Assembly: GCA_023441625.1 (NCBI GenBank)
Contig: JAEZOA010000130.1
Coordinates: forward strand, 1 to 10,941
Source: Bacillota bacterium
Lineage (GTDB): Bacteria > Bacillota > Clostridia > Acetivibrionales > DSM-1351
DNA length: 10,941 nucleotides
Direction of reading: 5' to 3'
Shown in pieces: positions 1 to 7,713 of this stretch (position 1 is its first letter; every line of letters starts with the position of its first letter). Made by a program: the position numbers and the translations under genes. The notes under the pieces are model-generated. The model ran no database searches. It was not told where the DNA came from and saw only the letters and a program-made list of their open reading frames with translations.

Positions 1-110
1 TCCTTCGGATTCCTCGTCGCCGAGGACACCCTTGCTATTGGCTAACGGTTGGCACTATCAACCCCCGTATCGGACTTTCACCGACGGGAAAGCGCCCATG
101 CTGGGCGCAC
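1..110 (-). mobile_element. 5' end of a group II intron (class IIC-like), cut by the window edge
   Basis: Read on the minus strand, the element begins GTGCGCCC at base 110, matching the GUGYG 5' boundary of group II introns. A 6-bp hairpin (GCGCCC/GGGCGC) follows at once. Next come a CCCGT...ACGGG helix enclosing GGTGAAAGTCC, then GTTAGCC, GCAAGGGTGTCC and GGCGACGAGGAATC, ending GAAGGA at the window edge. This order is the start of domain I as I remember it from the Oceanobacillus iheyensis class IIC intron. The rest of the ribozyme and any reverse transcriptase/maturase would lie to the left, outside the window. It is inserted in the same orientation as clpE, three bases beyond the 3' arm of the clpE terminator hairpin. 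Class IIC introns characteristically insert just behind terminator stem-loops. Whether it is full length and active cannot be judged here. Confidence 0.88.
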
Positions 111-150
111 ATAAAAGCCACAATAAAATATCATTTTATTGTGGCTTTAT
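111..150 (-). terminator. Rho-independent terminator of clpE; intron target site
   Basis: A perfect 16-bp inverted repeat (114-129 with 133-148) encloses a 3-nt loop. On the minus strand the hairpin ends GGCTTT followed by TAT, and then the intron begins at base 110. It starts 19 bp after the clpE stop codon. The T-tract is short (TTTTAT) because the intron interrupts whatever followed. The hairpin plus this tail would act as the 5' exon recognised by the intron. Confidence 0.85.
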
Positions 151-166
151 ATATATATGTTATCCG

Positions 167-2521
167 TTAAATTATGGAAAGTTTAACCTCTCTATTTTCA
201 TCTAGGTCAATACCAATTAAGGAGCCTTCCTTAATTGTACCTTTTAAATACTCTTCTGACAGTCTATCTTCAATGTAACTTTGGATAGCTCGTCTTAATG
301 GTCTAGCTCCATATTTAACATCGTACCCCTTCTCAAGGATTAGTTCCTTTACCTTATCAGATACGTTTAATTTAATATCCTTGTCTTTAGCTTCATCATA
401 AACTTCTTCTAACATTAAATCTATGATTTGCTTGAGTTCATCTGTACCAAGCTCAGTAAATACTATAGTTTCATCAATTCTATTTAAGAACTCAGGTCTA
501 AAAGTTTCTTTTATTACATCCTTTACTCTGCTCTCTAGAGCCTGATATGAATTATTTGAAAATCCTATACCACTAGATTTAAGATTTGTTCCAGCATTAG
601 ACGTCATAATAATAACAGTATTTTCAAAGCTTACAGTTCTGCCATGACTATCAGTTAATCTTCCGTCCTCTAGAATCTGCAGCAACATATTAAACACATC
701 TGGATGCGCTTTTTCTATTTCATCCATTAGTATAACAGAATAAGGTTTTCTTCTTACTTTTTCAGTTAACTGTCCTGCATCATCATACCCAACATATCCT
801 GGAGGGGAACCAATTAACTTAGAAACAGTGTGTTTCTCCATGTATTCTGACATATCAAGTCGTATTAATGACTCTTCAGTCTCAAACAATTCAATAGCTA
901 AAGCTCTAACCAATTCAGTTTTTCCAACACCAGTAGGTCCAACAAATATAAAGGAGGCTGGCTTCTTCTTTTTCTTAAAACCAGATCTACTTCGTCTTAT
1001 AGCTCTGGCAACACCTTCTACTGCTTTTGTCTGACCTATAACACGCTTGTGAATTCTAGCCTCTAGGTTAATAAGCTTCTCAGATTCAGCTTCACTAAGC
1101 CTCTGAATTGGTATTTTAGTCCACGCCTCAATAACACTAGCAATATCATCAATAGTTAAAGCAACATCTTTATTCGTATCCTCAATGTCTTTAATCATAC
1201 TTATTAACTTACATTCATGTACTTTCAAATCAGCTGCTTTCTGATAATCCTCAATTGAATCTGCTGATATTGCTGTATCCTTTTCCTCTTGAACTTTTAT
1301 AAGTTCCTCTTTATACGTCTGCAATTCAGCTAATTTAACATTCCTCAAATTAGCTCTTGATCCAGCCTCATCTATTACATCGATTGCCTTATCAGGTAAG
1401 AATCTATCTGTTATATATCTCTCAGAGTAATTAACAGCTGTTCTTATTATCTCTTCGCTTATTTTAACACGATGATATTCTTCATAATAATTTTTAATTC
1501 CCATAAGAATCTCTACCGATTCCTCAATAGATGGCTCATCGACAATTACAGGCTGAAACCTTCTCTCTAGGGCAGAGTCCTTTTCAATGTTTTTCCTATA
1601 TTCATTTAAGGTAGTTGCACCAATTACTTGAATCTCACCTCTTGACAAGGCCGGTTTAAGAATATTTGCTGCATTCATTGCACCTTCAGCTTCTCCTGCA
1701 CCCATTATATTATGAAGTTCATCTATAACAAGAATAATATTGCCAAAGGATTTTGCCTCATCAATAATACCTTTCATTCTGCTTTCAAACTGTCCTCTAA
1801 ACTGCGTCCCTGCAACTACACTTGTCATATCAAGTAAATAGACCTCTGCATTATAGAGCTTAACTGGCACTTCTCTGTCTGCAATTCTCACAGCTAAACC
1901 TTCTGCTATAGCTGTTTTACCCACTCCAGGCTCACCAATGAGGACTGGATTATTTTTGGTTCTTCTATTTAATATTTGTACAACTCTGTCAATTTCCTTA
2001 TTACGTCCGATAACCTTATCAATTCCACCATCCTTCGCTTTATCAATAAGATTAGTTCCATACATATCAAGATACTTTTTCTTCTTATTGCTTTTCTTTT
2101 CTTGAAGCTTAGTTTTTGTATAATTCTTACTATCCTTCTCCTCTTGGTCATCAAGAGCTTCACCATTAATTGATGGCTTATCATTATTTAAATTACTAGC
2201 ATCTACACTATTAATTTTTGGAAAAGCCTTATTTAGCATACCAAAAAAAGGATTTGATTGATTAATATTTCCCGGATCTTCTTGAAATGCCTCCATAATT
2301 TCAGAACCATCAATATCCTCAAGCATATCACCAACCTGTTTGCTTATATTATCAAGCTCTTCCTCTGTCATCCCTGTTTGAGAAAGCAATTGATCAATTG
2401 GTTGTAAGTTCTGCTTTTTTGCACAGCTTACACAAAGTCCTTCTTGAATCTGTTTACCCTCAATAATTTTTGTTACAAAAACTACAGCTATATTTTTATT
2501 ACAAACTGTACACTTTATCAT
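167..2521 (-). CDS. clpE: ClpE-type AAA+ unfoldase with N-terminal zinc finger (Clp protease ATPase subunit)
   Basis: This is a 784-residue HSP100 ATPase that would unfold damaged proteins and feed them to the ClpP protease in the cytoplasm. An N-terminal four-cysteine zinc finger (C4, C7, C30, C33) resembles those of ClpE and McsA. A charged linker of about 110 residues follows. The first AAA+ module has Walker A GEPGVGKT (about 196-203) and Walker B ILVIDE. A UVR-like coiled segment lies near 397-445. The second AAA+ module has Walker A GPTGVGKT (528-535), Walker B VILMDE (596-601), an IGF tripeptide (652-654) of the ClpP-docking type, and a C-terminal D2-small domain. There is no double Clp-N repeat, which separates it from ClpC. 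An in-frame ATG at 2533 exists, but GGAGGG lies inside those first codons and is well spaced (about 5 nt) from the ATG at 2521, so I chose 2521. The gene stands alone, and no mcsA/mcsB/ctsR is visible. ClpE is a best assignment by architecture; a generic ClpC-like name is the alternative. Confidence 0.9.
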   Translation of the reverse strand: MIKCTVCNKNIAVVFVTKIIEGKQIQEGLCVSCAKKQNLQPIDQLLSQTGMTEEELDNISKQVGDMLEDIDGSEIMEAFQEDPGNINQSNPFFGMLNKAFPKINSVDASNLNNDKPSINGEALDDQEEKDSKNYTKTKLQEKKSNKKKKYLDMYGTNLIDKAKDGGIDKVIGRNKEIDRVVQILNRRTKNNPVLIGEPGVGKTAIAEGLAVRIADREVPVKLYNAEVYLLDMTSVVAGTQFRGQFESRMKGIIDEAKSFGNIILVIDELHNIMGAGEAEGAMNAANILKPALSRGEIQVIGATTLNEYRKNIEKDSALERRFQPVIVDEPSIEESVEILMGIKNYYEEYHRVKISEEIIRTAVNYSERYITDRFLPDKAIDVIDEAGSRANLRNVKLAELQTYKEELIKVQEEKDTAISADSIEDYQKAADLKVHECKLISMIKDIEDTNKDVALTIDDIASVIEAWTKIPIQRLSEAESEKLINLEARIHKRVIGQTKAVEGVARAIRRSRSGFKKKKKPASFIFVGPTGVGKTELVRALAIELFETEESLIRLDMSEYMEKHTVSKLIGSPPGYVGYDDAGQLTEKVRRKPYSVILMDEIEKAHPDVFNMLLQILEDGRLTDSHGRTVSFENTVIIMTSNAGTNLKSSGIGFSNNSYQALESRVKDVIKETFRPEFLNRIDETIVFTELGTDELKQIIDLMLEEVYDEAKDKDIKLNVSDKVKELILEKGYDVKYGARPLRRAIQSYIEDRLSEEYLKGTIKEGSLIGIDLDENREVKLSII

Positions 2522-2609
2522 ATTGCCCTCCATAAGCCTACCATGTGGCCACTAAAAAATCTTTAACATTTTGTATCAATATATATACTATATTATTTCC
2601 AATAATGTC

Positions 2610-2631
2610 TATTAATCAAATATTAATCAAT
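2610..2631. repeat. Tandem 11-bp direct repeat upstream of clpE, possible operator
   Basis: Two consecutive 11-mers, TATTAATCAAA and TATTAATCAAT, share 10 of 11 bases and lie about 90-110 bp upstream of the clpE start. On the minus strand each copy contains TTGATT, and the copy nearer the gene could serve as a -35 element. The one-helical-turn spacing suggests protein binding. The repeated AATCAAA/AATCAAT core loosely resembles the heptads of the heat-shock repressor CtsR (GGTCAAA), but with two mismatches and a spacer one base too long. A separate weak promoter candidate on the minus strand is TTAGAC (2704-2709) with TATACT (2680-2685) and an 18-bp spacer. Confidence 0.35.
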
Positions 2632-2765
2632 CAAAATGGTATTAATTTACGCCTATTTAAATACTTCCAATTGCTTATTAGTATAACACAAGAAAAAAGT
2701 TAGGTCTAACGGATTTAGATTGATTTTATTTGTTTTAAAGATATTTTAGTTATTTAAAATAATTT

Positions 2766-2830
2766 AAATAAAAAAACCTGGACTATAGTCTGCAATGCTA
2801 ATCTATACGACTGTAATCTAGGTTTTTCTA
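2766..2830 (-). terminator. Rho-independent terminator of the DUF47-pit operon
   Basis: Arms 2772-2790 and 2809-2827 form a 19-bp imperfect stem (AAAAACCT / AGGTTTTT at the base) around an 18-nt loop. On the minus strand it ends in AGG followed by seven T and then ATTT. It lies about 100 bp after the pit stop codon. As plus-strand RNA the stem has one C-A mismatch and two G-U pairs, slightly better than as minus-strand RNA, so it may also stop antisense transcription. Confidence 0.75.
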
Positions 2831-2837
2831 TTAATAA

Positions 2838-2911
2838 TTTGTAAACAATCTGTTACAAACAATATTTAGTGATAACTATGGTTTTGAAGGAATAAATAAT
2901 CGCTTCAAAAC
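2838..2911. repeat. Two small inverted repeats in the pit 3' region
   Basis: GTTTTGAAG (2881-2889) pairs with CTTCAAAAC (2903-2911) around a 13-nt loop, starting 14 bp after the pit stop codon. TTTGTAA (2838-2844) pairs with TTACAAA (2853-2859). Neither is followed by a T-run on the minus strand, so they look like 3' UTR hairpins preceding the true terminator. Nothing else is recognisable between 2534 and 2924 beyond these, the terminator and the clpE upstream repeat. Confidence 0.45.
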
Positions 2912-2924
2912 TAAGATATTACTT

Positions 2925-3923
2925 CTACAGGATAATTTTAAATACCGTAGTAATAAAAGCTCCTAAAAGTGCTGTTACAGGAATAGTAAATATCCATGCC
3001 CAAACTATATTTCTGCATAGTGCCCACCTAACAGCCGATATTCTTTTTGACGCACCAACACCCATTATAGAAGTAGAAATAACTTGAGTGGTACTAACAG
3101 GAGCACCAATTGCTGACATGGTTTCAATAACTATTGCAGCACCTGTTTCGGCAGCAAACCCTCCAATTGGTTGAAGCTTTATCATATTAACACCAATTGT
3201 TTTAATAATCTTCCATCCTCCAAGCGAGGTTCCCAATGCCATTGAAACAGCACATGCAACCATAACCCATGTCTGTACTTCATTATGTCCACCATTGAGA
3301 TTGGCACCAATTAATGCTAATGTAATAATACCCATCGATTTCTGAGCATCATTCTTACCATGGGAGTATGCCATAAATGCTGCTGAAACAATTTGAAGCT
3401 TTGAAAACCATTTATTAACAAATCTTTGTGAGTATGGACGAAGCAATTTAAATAACAGCTTCATAAATATGAAGCCCATGGCAAACCCAAGAACCGGAGA
3501 TGAAAACAGTGGTATTATTACTTTATTAAGTACACCCTCCCACTTTACAATACTAAATCCTCCGGAATATGCAATTGATGAGCCAATAAGTGCTCCAATA
3601 AGAGCATGAGAGGAACTGCTTGGAATTGCAATATACCAAGTTATTAAGTCCCATACAATTGATGAAATCAAGGTAGCTATTATTACATATTCTACCTTAA
3701 TCATTGTATTGTCTACCAGACCATTTGCTATGGTACTAGCAACCTTGCTGCTCATTAATGCTCCAAGTAAATTTAGAGACGCTGACATAAATATAGCCTT
3801 TTTAGGTGACAATACTCTGGTTGAAACCGACGTAGCAATGGAATTTGCGGTATCGTGAAAACCATTAATAAAGTCAAATGCCAATGCTAGTACAACAACC
3901 ATTACCAAGGTAACACTAAGCAT
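2925..3923 (-). CDS. pit: PiT-family inorganic phosphate transporter
   Basis: This is a 332-residue polytopic membrane protein of the PiT (PHO4) family, which imports phosphate, usually as a metal-phosphate complex driven by the proton gradient. The two inverted family signatures are present: GFHDTANSIATSVSTR near the N-terminus (about residues 21-36) and AYSHGKNDAQKSMG in the second half (about 186-199). Roughly nine or ten hydrophobic segments cover most of the chain, with a basic loop in the middle. The length is typical of the short bacterial PiT proteins. The ATG at 3923 lies inside the 3' end of the upstream DUF47 gene (8-bp overlap), with a GGGG-type site about 12 nt upstream, so translation is probably coupled. 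The pair is a standard Pit plus accessory unit. Confidence 0.93.
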   Translation of the reverse strand: MLSVTLVMVVVLALAFDFINGFHDTANSIATSVSTRVLSPKKAIFMSASLNLLGALMSSKVASTIANGLVDNTMIKVEYVIIATLISSIVWDLITWYIAIPSSSSHALIGALIGSSIAYSGGFSIVKWEGVLNKVIIPLFSSPVLGFAMGFIFMKLLFKLLRPYSQRFVNKWFSKLQIVSAAFMAYSHGKNDAQKSMGIITLALIGANLNGGHNEVQTWVMVACAVSMALGTSLGGWKIIKTIGVNMIKLQPIGGFAAETGAAIVIETMSAIGAPVSTTQVISTSIMGVGASKRISAVRWALCRNIVWAWIFTIPVTALLGAFITTVFKIIL

Positions 3924-4539
3924 GCTTCATAACAACCCCTTCGACTATATTTGCAACATCCTCACAAGCATCAATTGTATTCTCAAACAATTCAATTATT
4001 TCTTTCCATTTTATTACTTCCAGAGCATCTTGTTCAGTCAAGAATAAATTTGCCATTGCATCTCTAAATGCAGTGTCAGCTTCATCTTCAACATTATTTA
4101 CTTCAATTATTTTACTTTCAAGTGTTTTACTGTTTTTCATATTTTTAAATTCTAACATTACATTTTTTAGTTCATTTGTTGCAGTTACTATTAATTTAGA
4201 TAGAGTGATTGCATCAGGCCTAACTTGTTTTACATTATACATAGTAAATCTTTGAGCTGCGGCTTCAATATCATCTGTAATGTTATCGAGCACTCTTGCA
4301 ATTGTGAGAATATCCTCTCTATCAATAGGAGTGATAAATGACTTGTTTAATTCGTTAAGAATCTTGTGTACCATGCTGTCACAAGCATGCTCAGCATCTT
4401 CAATACTTTTTATTTTCTCATGAACATTAACATAATTGTTCGTTAAGTCATCTAAAAGAGCTGCAGCCTTGCAAATAATCTCACTTGTTTCAATAAAGTA
4501 ATCAAAAAATCTCTCTTCCTTTGACGTAGTTCTAAACAT
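3916..4539 (-). CDS. DUF47 / PhoU-like accessory protein of the PiT transporter
   Basis: This is a 207-residue, all-helical, soluble protein of the DUF47 (PhoU-divergent, YkaA-like) family. These proteins are encoded next to PiT transporters and are thought to modulate them; their exact action is not settled. Repeated acidic motifs typical of metal-binding PhoU folds are visible: EDAEHACD (47-54), DDIEAA (89-94), EDEAD (about 151-155) and the C-terminal ENTIDACEDVANIVEG (186-201). The start at 4539 has AGAGGG about 9 nt upstream. It is the first gene of a two-gene operon with pit. A Pho-box-like triple repeat lies about 70-95 bp upstream, suggesting induction by phosphate limitation. No transmembrane segment or signal peptide is seen. 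Confidence 0.88.
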   Translation of the reverse strand: MFRTTSKEERFFDYFIETSEIICKAAALLDDLTNNYVNVHEKIKSIEDAEHACDSMVHKILNELNKSFITPIDREDILTIARVLDNITDDIEAAAQRFTMYNVKQVRPDAITLSKLIVTATNELKNVMLEFKNMKNSKTLESKIIEVNNVEDEADTAFRDAMANLFLTEQDALEVIKWKEIIELFENTIDACEDVANIVEGVVMKHA

Positions 4540-4606
4540 TTAGTAAAACCCTCTTTCGCTAAAATATAACAAATTTACTTAAATATAATATAATATAGTT
4601 ATTTCT

Positions 4607-4634
4607 TTTACAATGACTTAACATAGAATTAACA
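4607..4634 (-). promoter_or_regulatory. Pho-box-like triple repeat upstream of the phosphate transport operon
   Basis: On the plus strand, TTTACA (4607-4612), TTAACA (4618-4623) and TTAACA (4629-4634) are separated by exactly 5 bp each, giving an 11-bp period. The PhoP binding site in Bacillus consists of TTAACA-like hexamers with about 5-bp spacers. On the minus strand the last repeat (TGTAAA) lies about 9-12 nt upstream of a run of TATATT/TATTAT sequences that can serve as -10. The genes controlled would be a phosphate transporter and its accessory protein. The site match is seen directly; binding by a PhoP-type regulator is inferred. Confidence 0.6.
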
Positions 4635-4672
4635 ATTCAAATAAAGCTATTAAAATGTTCTATAACAGATAA

Positions 4673-7540
4673 TTATTTTTTCGGTTTACGTACTGTTTTA
4701 GGGATTACAGGCTTATTTTTTAATAATTTTTTTAAATATTGTCCTGTATAAGATTCTTCTACCTCAGCCACTTCCTCAGGTGTTCCCTCGGCAACAATGT
4801 TACCACCATTGTTGCCACCCTCTGGCCCTAAGTCTAATATATAATCAGCTGTTTTTATTACATCAAGATTGTGTTCTATTATTACCATTGAGTTTCCAGC
4901 ATCAACAAGCCTCTGAAGAATATCTATTAACCTGTGTACATCAGCAACATGCAATCCTGTGGTAGGTTCATCTAATATATAGAGTGTTTTACCTGTACTT
5001 CTCTTAGAGAGTTCAGTTGCAAGCTTCACTCTTTGTGCTTCACCACCAGAGAGTGTATCAGATGATTGTCCAACCTTTACATATCCAAGTCCAACATCAA
5101 ACAAGGTTTGTAGCTTTCTATGAATTTTAGGTATATTTTTAAAGAACTCCACTGCATCCTCAATAGTCATATCTAAAACATCAGCTATACTCTTACCTTT
5201 ATATTTTACTTCTAAGGTCTCTCTGTTATACCTTTTACCTTTACAAACCTCGCAAGGAACATATATATCGGGTAGAAAATGCATTTCAATCTTTATAATA
5301 CCATCCCCACTACAAGCTTCACATCTTCCGCCTCTAACATTAAAACTAAATCTACCAGACTTGTAACCCTTCATTTTAGCTTCAGTTGTAGAAGCATAAA
5401 TTTCCCTGATCATGTCATATACTCCGGTGTAGGTTGCCGGATTTGATCGTGGTGTTCTACCTATTGGGGATTGGTCAATATAAATTACTTTGTCTAAATG
5501 ATTTATGCCATTTATAGTATCATGAGCTCCCGGTCTGGTCTTTGCTCTATTTAACTTACTAGCCAGACTTTTATGCAAAATCTCATTTATTAAAGAGCTC
5601 TTTCCTGATCCCGATACACCAGTAATGGCAGTAAGAACTCCCAATGGAATCTTAGCATTTATATTCTTTAAGTTGTTCTCCCTAGCACCTACAATCTCCA
5701 ACCACTTTCCATTTACCTGTCTTCTAATTTGGGGAATGGAAACTTGTTTTTTTCCGCTAAGATATTGACCCGTAAGAGATTCCTCACATTTTAGTATACT
5801 GTCAATTGGTCCCTCAGCTATAACATAGCCACCATGTATACCAGCACCAGGACCCATATCAATAATATGGTCGGCAGCAAACATAGTTTCCTCATCATGC
5901 TCAACAACAATCAATGTATTTCCTAAATCTTTCAGCTTTGTTAGCGTGCTAAGCAGTTTATCATTATCTCTCTGATGCAGTCCAATACTGGGTTCATCAA
6001 GAATATATAGCACTCCCATTAAACCAGAACCGATTTGTGTGGCTAATCTAATTCTCTGTGCTTCTCCTCCCGAAAGTGTTCCAGCCATTCTGGATAATGT
6101 AAGATAATCTAATCCTACATCAACAAGGAATCCTATTCTGGCATTAATCTCTTTAAGTATCTGACTTGCAATAAATCTATGTCTATCACTTAAATCTACA
6201 TTTAGAAAGAAATCCCTTGTATCTGCTATAGACATTATAGATAATTCATATATGTTTTTTTGTCCAACAGTAACTGCAAGGCTTTCTGGTTTAAGCCTTG
6301 CTCCATTACAATCCGGACAAGGGTTATTACTCATAAATTGCTCATAATGCTGCTTCATGCTTTCAGACTGGGTCTCTTTGTAGCGTCTCTCCGTAACATT
6401 TATTACGCCTTCAAAAGCAGCCATATACGAACCACTGCCATATTCCCGCTCATACTCTACCTTGACTTTCTCTCCCTTTGTTCCATTCAAAATAATATCA
6501 AGAATTTCAGCTGGAAGCTTATTAATGGGAGTATCTAGCTTAAATTTATAATGCTTTGCAAGAGCATTAAATATCATCCTAGTATAAGCATCTTCACTTT
6601 CAATATTCCATCCAGTAGCTACTATCGCCCCCTCAGTCAACGATAATGATCTATTCGGGATAACTAAGTCTGGATCAACCTTGAGTAGACTTCCAAGCCC
6701 AGTACATGTTGGGCAAGCTCCAAAAGGATTATTAAAGGAAAACATTCTCGGAGTGAGTTCCTCAATGCTTATACCACAATCACCACAAGCAAAATTTTGG
6801 CTAAATAATATTTCCTCCTTTCCTATAACATCTACAATTGCTACCCCTCCACTTAAATGTAAAACAGTCTCAAGTGAATCTGATAACCTCTTTTGAATGT
6901 CTTTACGAATAATGAGTCTATCTACAACGATCTCAATATTGTGCTTTTTATTTTTATCAAGTGTAATCTCATCGTTAACATCCATAACCTGTCCGTCAAC
7001 TTTTATTCTAACAAAACCGCCCTTTTTAACATCATCTATCAATTTATGAAATTCACCCTTACGTCCACGTACCACCGGTGCTAATAGCTGTATTCTTGTA
7101 TTCTCCTCAAAAGCAAGAATCTGGTCCACCATCTGATCTACAGTTTGTTGGGAAATTTCTTTACCACATTTAGGACAATGAGGTATACCTATTCTTGCAT
7201 ACAGTAGTCTAAGGTAATCATGTATTTCCGTTACTGTTCCAACAGTCGAACGAGGATTTCTGCTAGTAGTTTTCTGGTCAATAGCTATTGCGGGGGATAA
7301 TCCATCAATATAATCAATATCTGGTTTTTCCATTTGTCCTAAAAACTGTCTGGCATATGAAGACAAAGACTCAACATATCGTCTCTGTCCTTCTGCATAA
7401 ATAGTATCAAATGCCAAGGACGACTTTCCTGAACCACTTAGGCCTGTAATTACAACAAACTTGTCTCTAGGTATTTCAACATCGACATTTTTAAGGTTAT
7501 GCTCACGAGCACCCTTTATAAAAATATTATTTCTAATCAT
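4673..7540 (-). CDS. uvrA: UvrA, excinuclease ABC subunit A
   Basis: This is the DNA-damage recognition ATPase of nucleotide excision repair; a UvrA dimer loads UvrB at lesions. The 955 residues match the family length. It opens with the classic IKGAREHNLKN segment. Walker A motifs are at about 33-40 (GLSGSGKS) and 641-648 (GVSGSGKS). ABC signatures LSGGEAQ lie at about 489 and 830, followed by the Walker B segments ILDEPS and ILDEPT. Zinc-binding cysteines are C252/C255/C276/C279 in the first half and C740/C743/C763/C766 in the second. CPKCG (about 122) and CPDC (about 408) are further paired cysteines. The tail is lysine-rich. The ATG at 7540 has AAGGTG upstream. No uvrB or uvrC is present in the window. 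An SOS box sits on the promoter. No clear terminator follows the stop, so some read-through into the downstream phosphate operon is possible. Confidence 0.97.
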   Translation of the reverse strand: MIRNNIFIKGAREHNLKNVDVEIPRDKFVVITGLSGSGKSSLAFDTIYAEGQRRYVESLSSYARQFLGQMEKPDIDYIDGLSPAIAIDQKTTSRNPRSTVGTVTEIHDYLRLLYARIGIPHCPKCGKEISQQTVDQMVDQILAFEENTRIQLLAPVVRGRKGEFHKLIDDVKKGGFVRIKVDGQVMDVNDEITLDKNKKHNIEIVVDRLIIRKDIQKRLSDSLETVLHLSGGVAIVDVIGKEEILFSQNFACGDCGISIEELTPRMFSFNNPFGACPTCTGLGSLLKVDPDLVIPNRSLSLTEGAIVATGWNIESEDAYTRMIFNALAKHYKFKLDTPINKLPAEILDIILNGTKGEKVKVEYEREYGSGSYMAAFEGVINVTERRYKETQSESMKQHYEQFMSNNPCPDCNGARLKPESLAVTVGQKNIYELSIMSIADTRDFFLNVDLSDRHRFIASQILKEINARIGFLVDVGLDYLTLSRMAGTLSGGEAQRIRLATQIGSGLMGVLYILDEPSIGLHQRDNDKLLSTLTKLKDLGNTLIVVEHDEETMFAADHIIDMGPGAGIHGGYVIAEGPIDSILKCEESLTGQYLSGKKQVSIPQIRRQVNGKWLEIVGARENNLKNINAKIPLGVLTAITGVSGSGKSSLINEILHKSLASKLNRAKTRPGAHDTINGINHLDKVIYIDQSPIGRTPRSNPATYTGVYDMIREIYASTTEAKMKGYKSGRFSFNVRGGRCEACSGDGIIKIEMHFLPDIYVPCEVCKGKRYNRETLEVKYKGKSIADVLDMTIEDAVEFFKNIPKIHRKLQTLFDVGLGYVKVGQSSDTLSGGEAQRVKLATELSKRSTGKTLYILDEPTTGLHVADVHRLIDILQRLVDAGNSMVIIEHNLDVIKTADYILDLGPEGGNNGGNIVAEGTPEEVAEVEESYTGQYLKKLLKNKPVIPKTVRKPKK

Positions 7541-7633
7541 ATAAACACCTTTTCTAATGTAAAAATATAAATTTATGGCTATAATTAGGGTAAATCTATT
7601 TTAAGTTCACTATACATTATAGCTCGTTAATAT

Positions 7634-7661
7634 ATTATATCAAATGGAAAGAAATTGCAAA
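7634..7661 (-). promoter_or_regulatory. uvrA promoter
   Basis: On the minus strand a perfect TATAAT (-10, 7634-7639) is preceded by TTTGCA (7656-7661, 16-bp spacer) or TTGCAA (7655-7660, 15-bp spacer) as the -35 element. The -35 overlaps the LexA-type operator, as expected for a repressed SOS promoter. It implies a 5' leader of roughly 85-90 nt. Confidence 0.6.
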
Positions 7662-7671
7662 CATTTGTTCG
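7658..7671 (-). promoter_or_regulatory. LexA (DinR) SOS box upstream of uvrA
   Basis: On the minus strand the 14-mer CGAACAAATGTTTG matches the Gram-positive LexA consensus CGAACRNRYGTTYC at 13 of 14 positions. The last base differs but is the one that would keep the dyad symmetry. It overlaps the uvrA -35 element, so LexA would block RNA polymerase until DNA damage. uvrA belongs to the SOS regulon in many bacteria. The site is seen directly; binding is inferred. Confidence 0.8.
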
Positions 7672-7684
7672 ATTAATTCTCTTA

Positions 7685-7713
7685 TTGATATTTATTTAAC
7701 TATCTGCTATAAT
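7685..7713 (+). promoter_or_regulatory. thiT promoter
   Basis: TTGATA (7685-7690) and TATAAT (7708-7713) are separated by exactly 17 bp, a near-consensus housekeeping promoter. Transcription would begin around 7720, about 30 nt ahead of the TPP riboswitch. A perfect palindrome, GATAAAATTTTATC (7721-7734), covers the expected start point. Confidence 0.8.

Noticed and set aside
1..110. Riboswitch or misannotated rRNA fragment at the left edge, suggested by its higher GC content
   Set aside because: The GTGCG boundary, the GGTGAAAGTCC loop and the GTGTCC...GGCGACGAGGAATC order on the minus strand identify a group II intron, not rRNA or a known riboswitch.
2610..2640. Canonical CtsR operator upstream of clpE
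   Set aside because: The consensus needs GGTCAAA heptads spaced by 3 bp. The repeat here has AATCAAA/AATCAAT with 4 bp between, so it is listed only as a direct repeat. No CIRCE element was seen either.
4540..4672. Terminator after uvrA
   Set aside because: No hairpin followed by a T-run could be found on the minus strand; the GAATT/AATTC symmetry there falls within the Pho-box repeats and is too short.
6260..6538. Open reading frame of 92 codons on the plus strand inside uvrA
   Set aside because: It is antisense to a highly conserved part of UvrA, resembles no family and has no ribosome binding site; it is a shadow frame.
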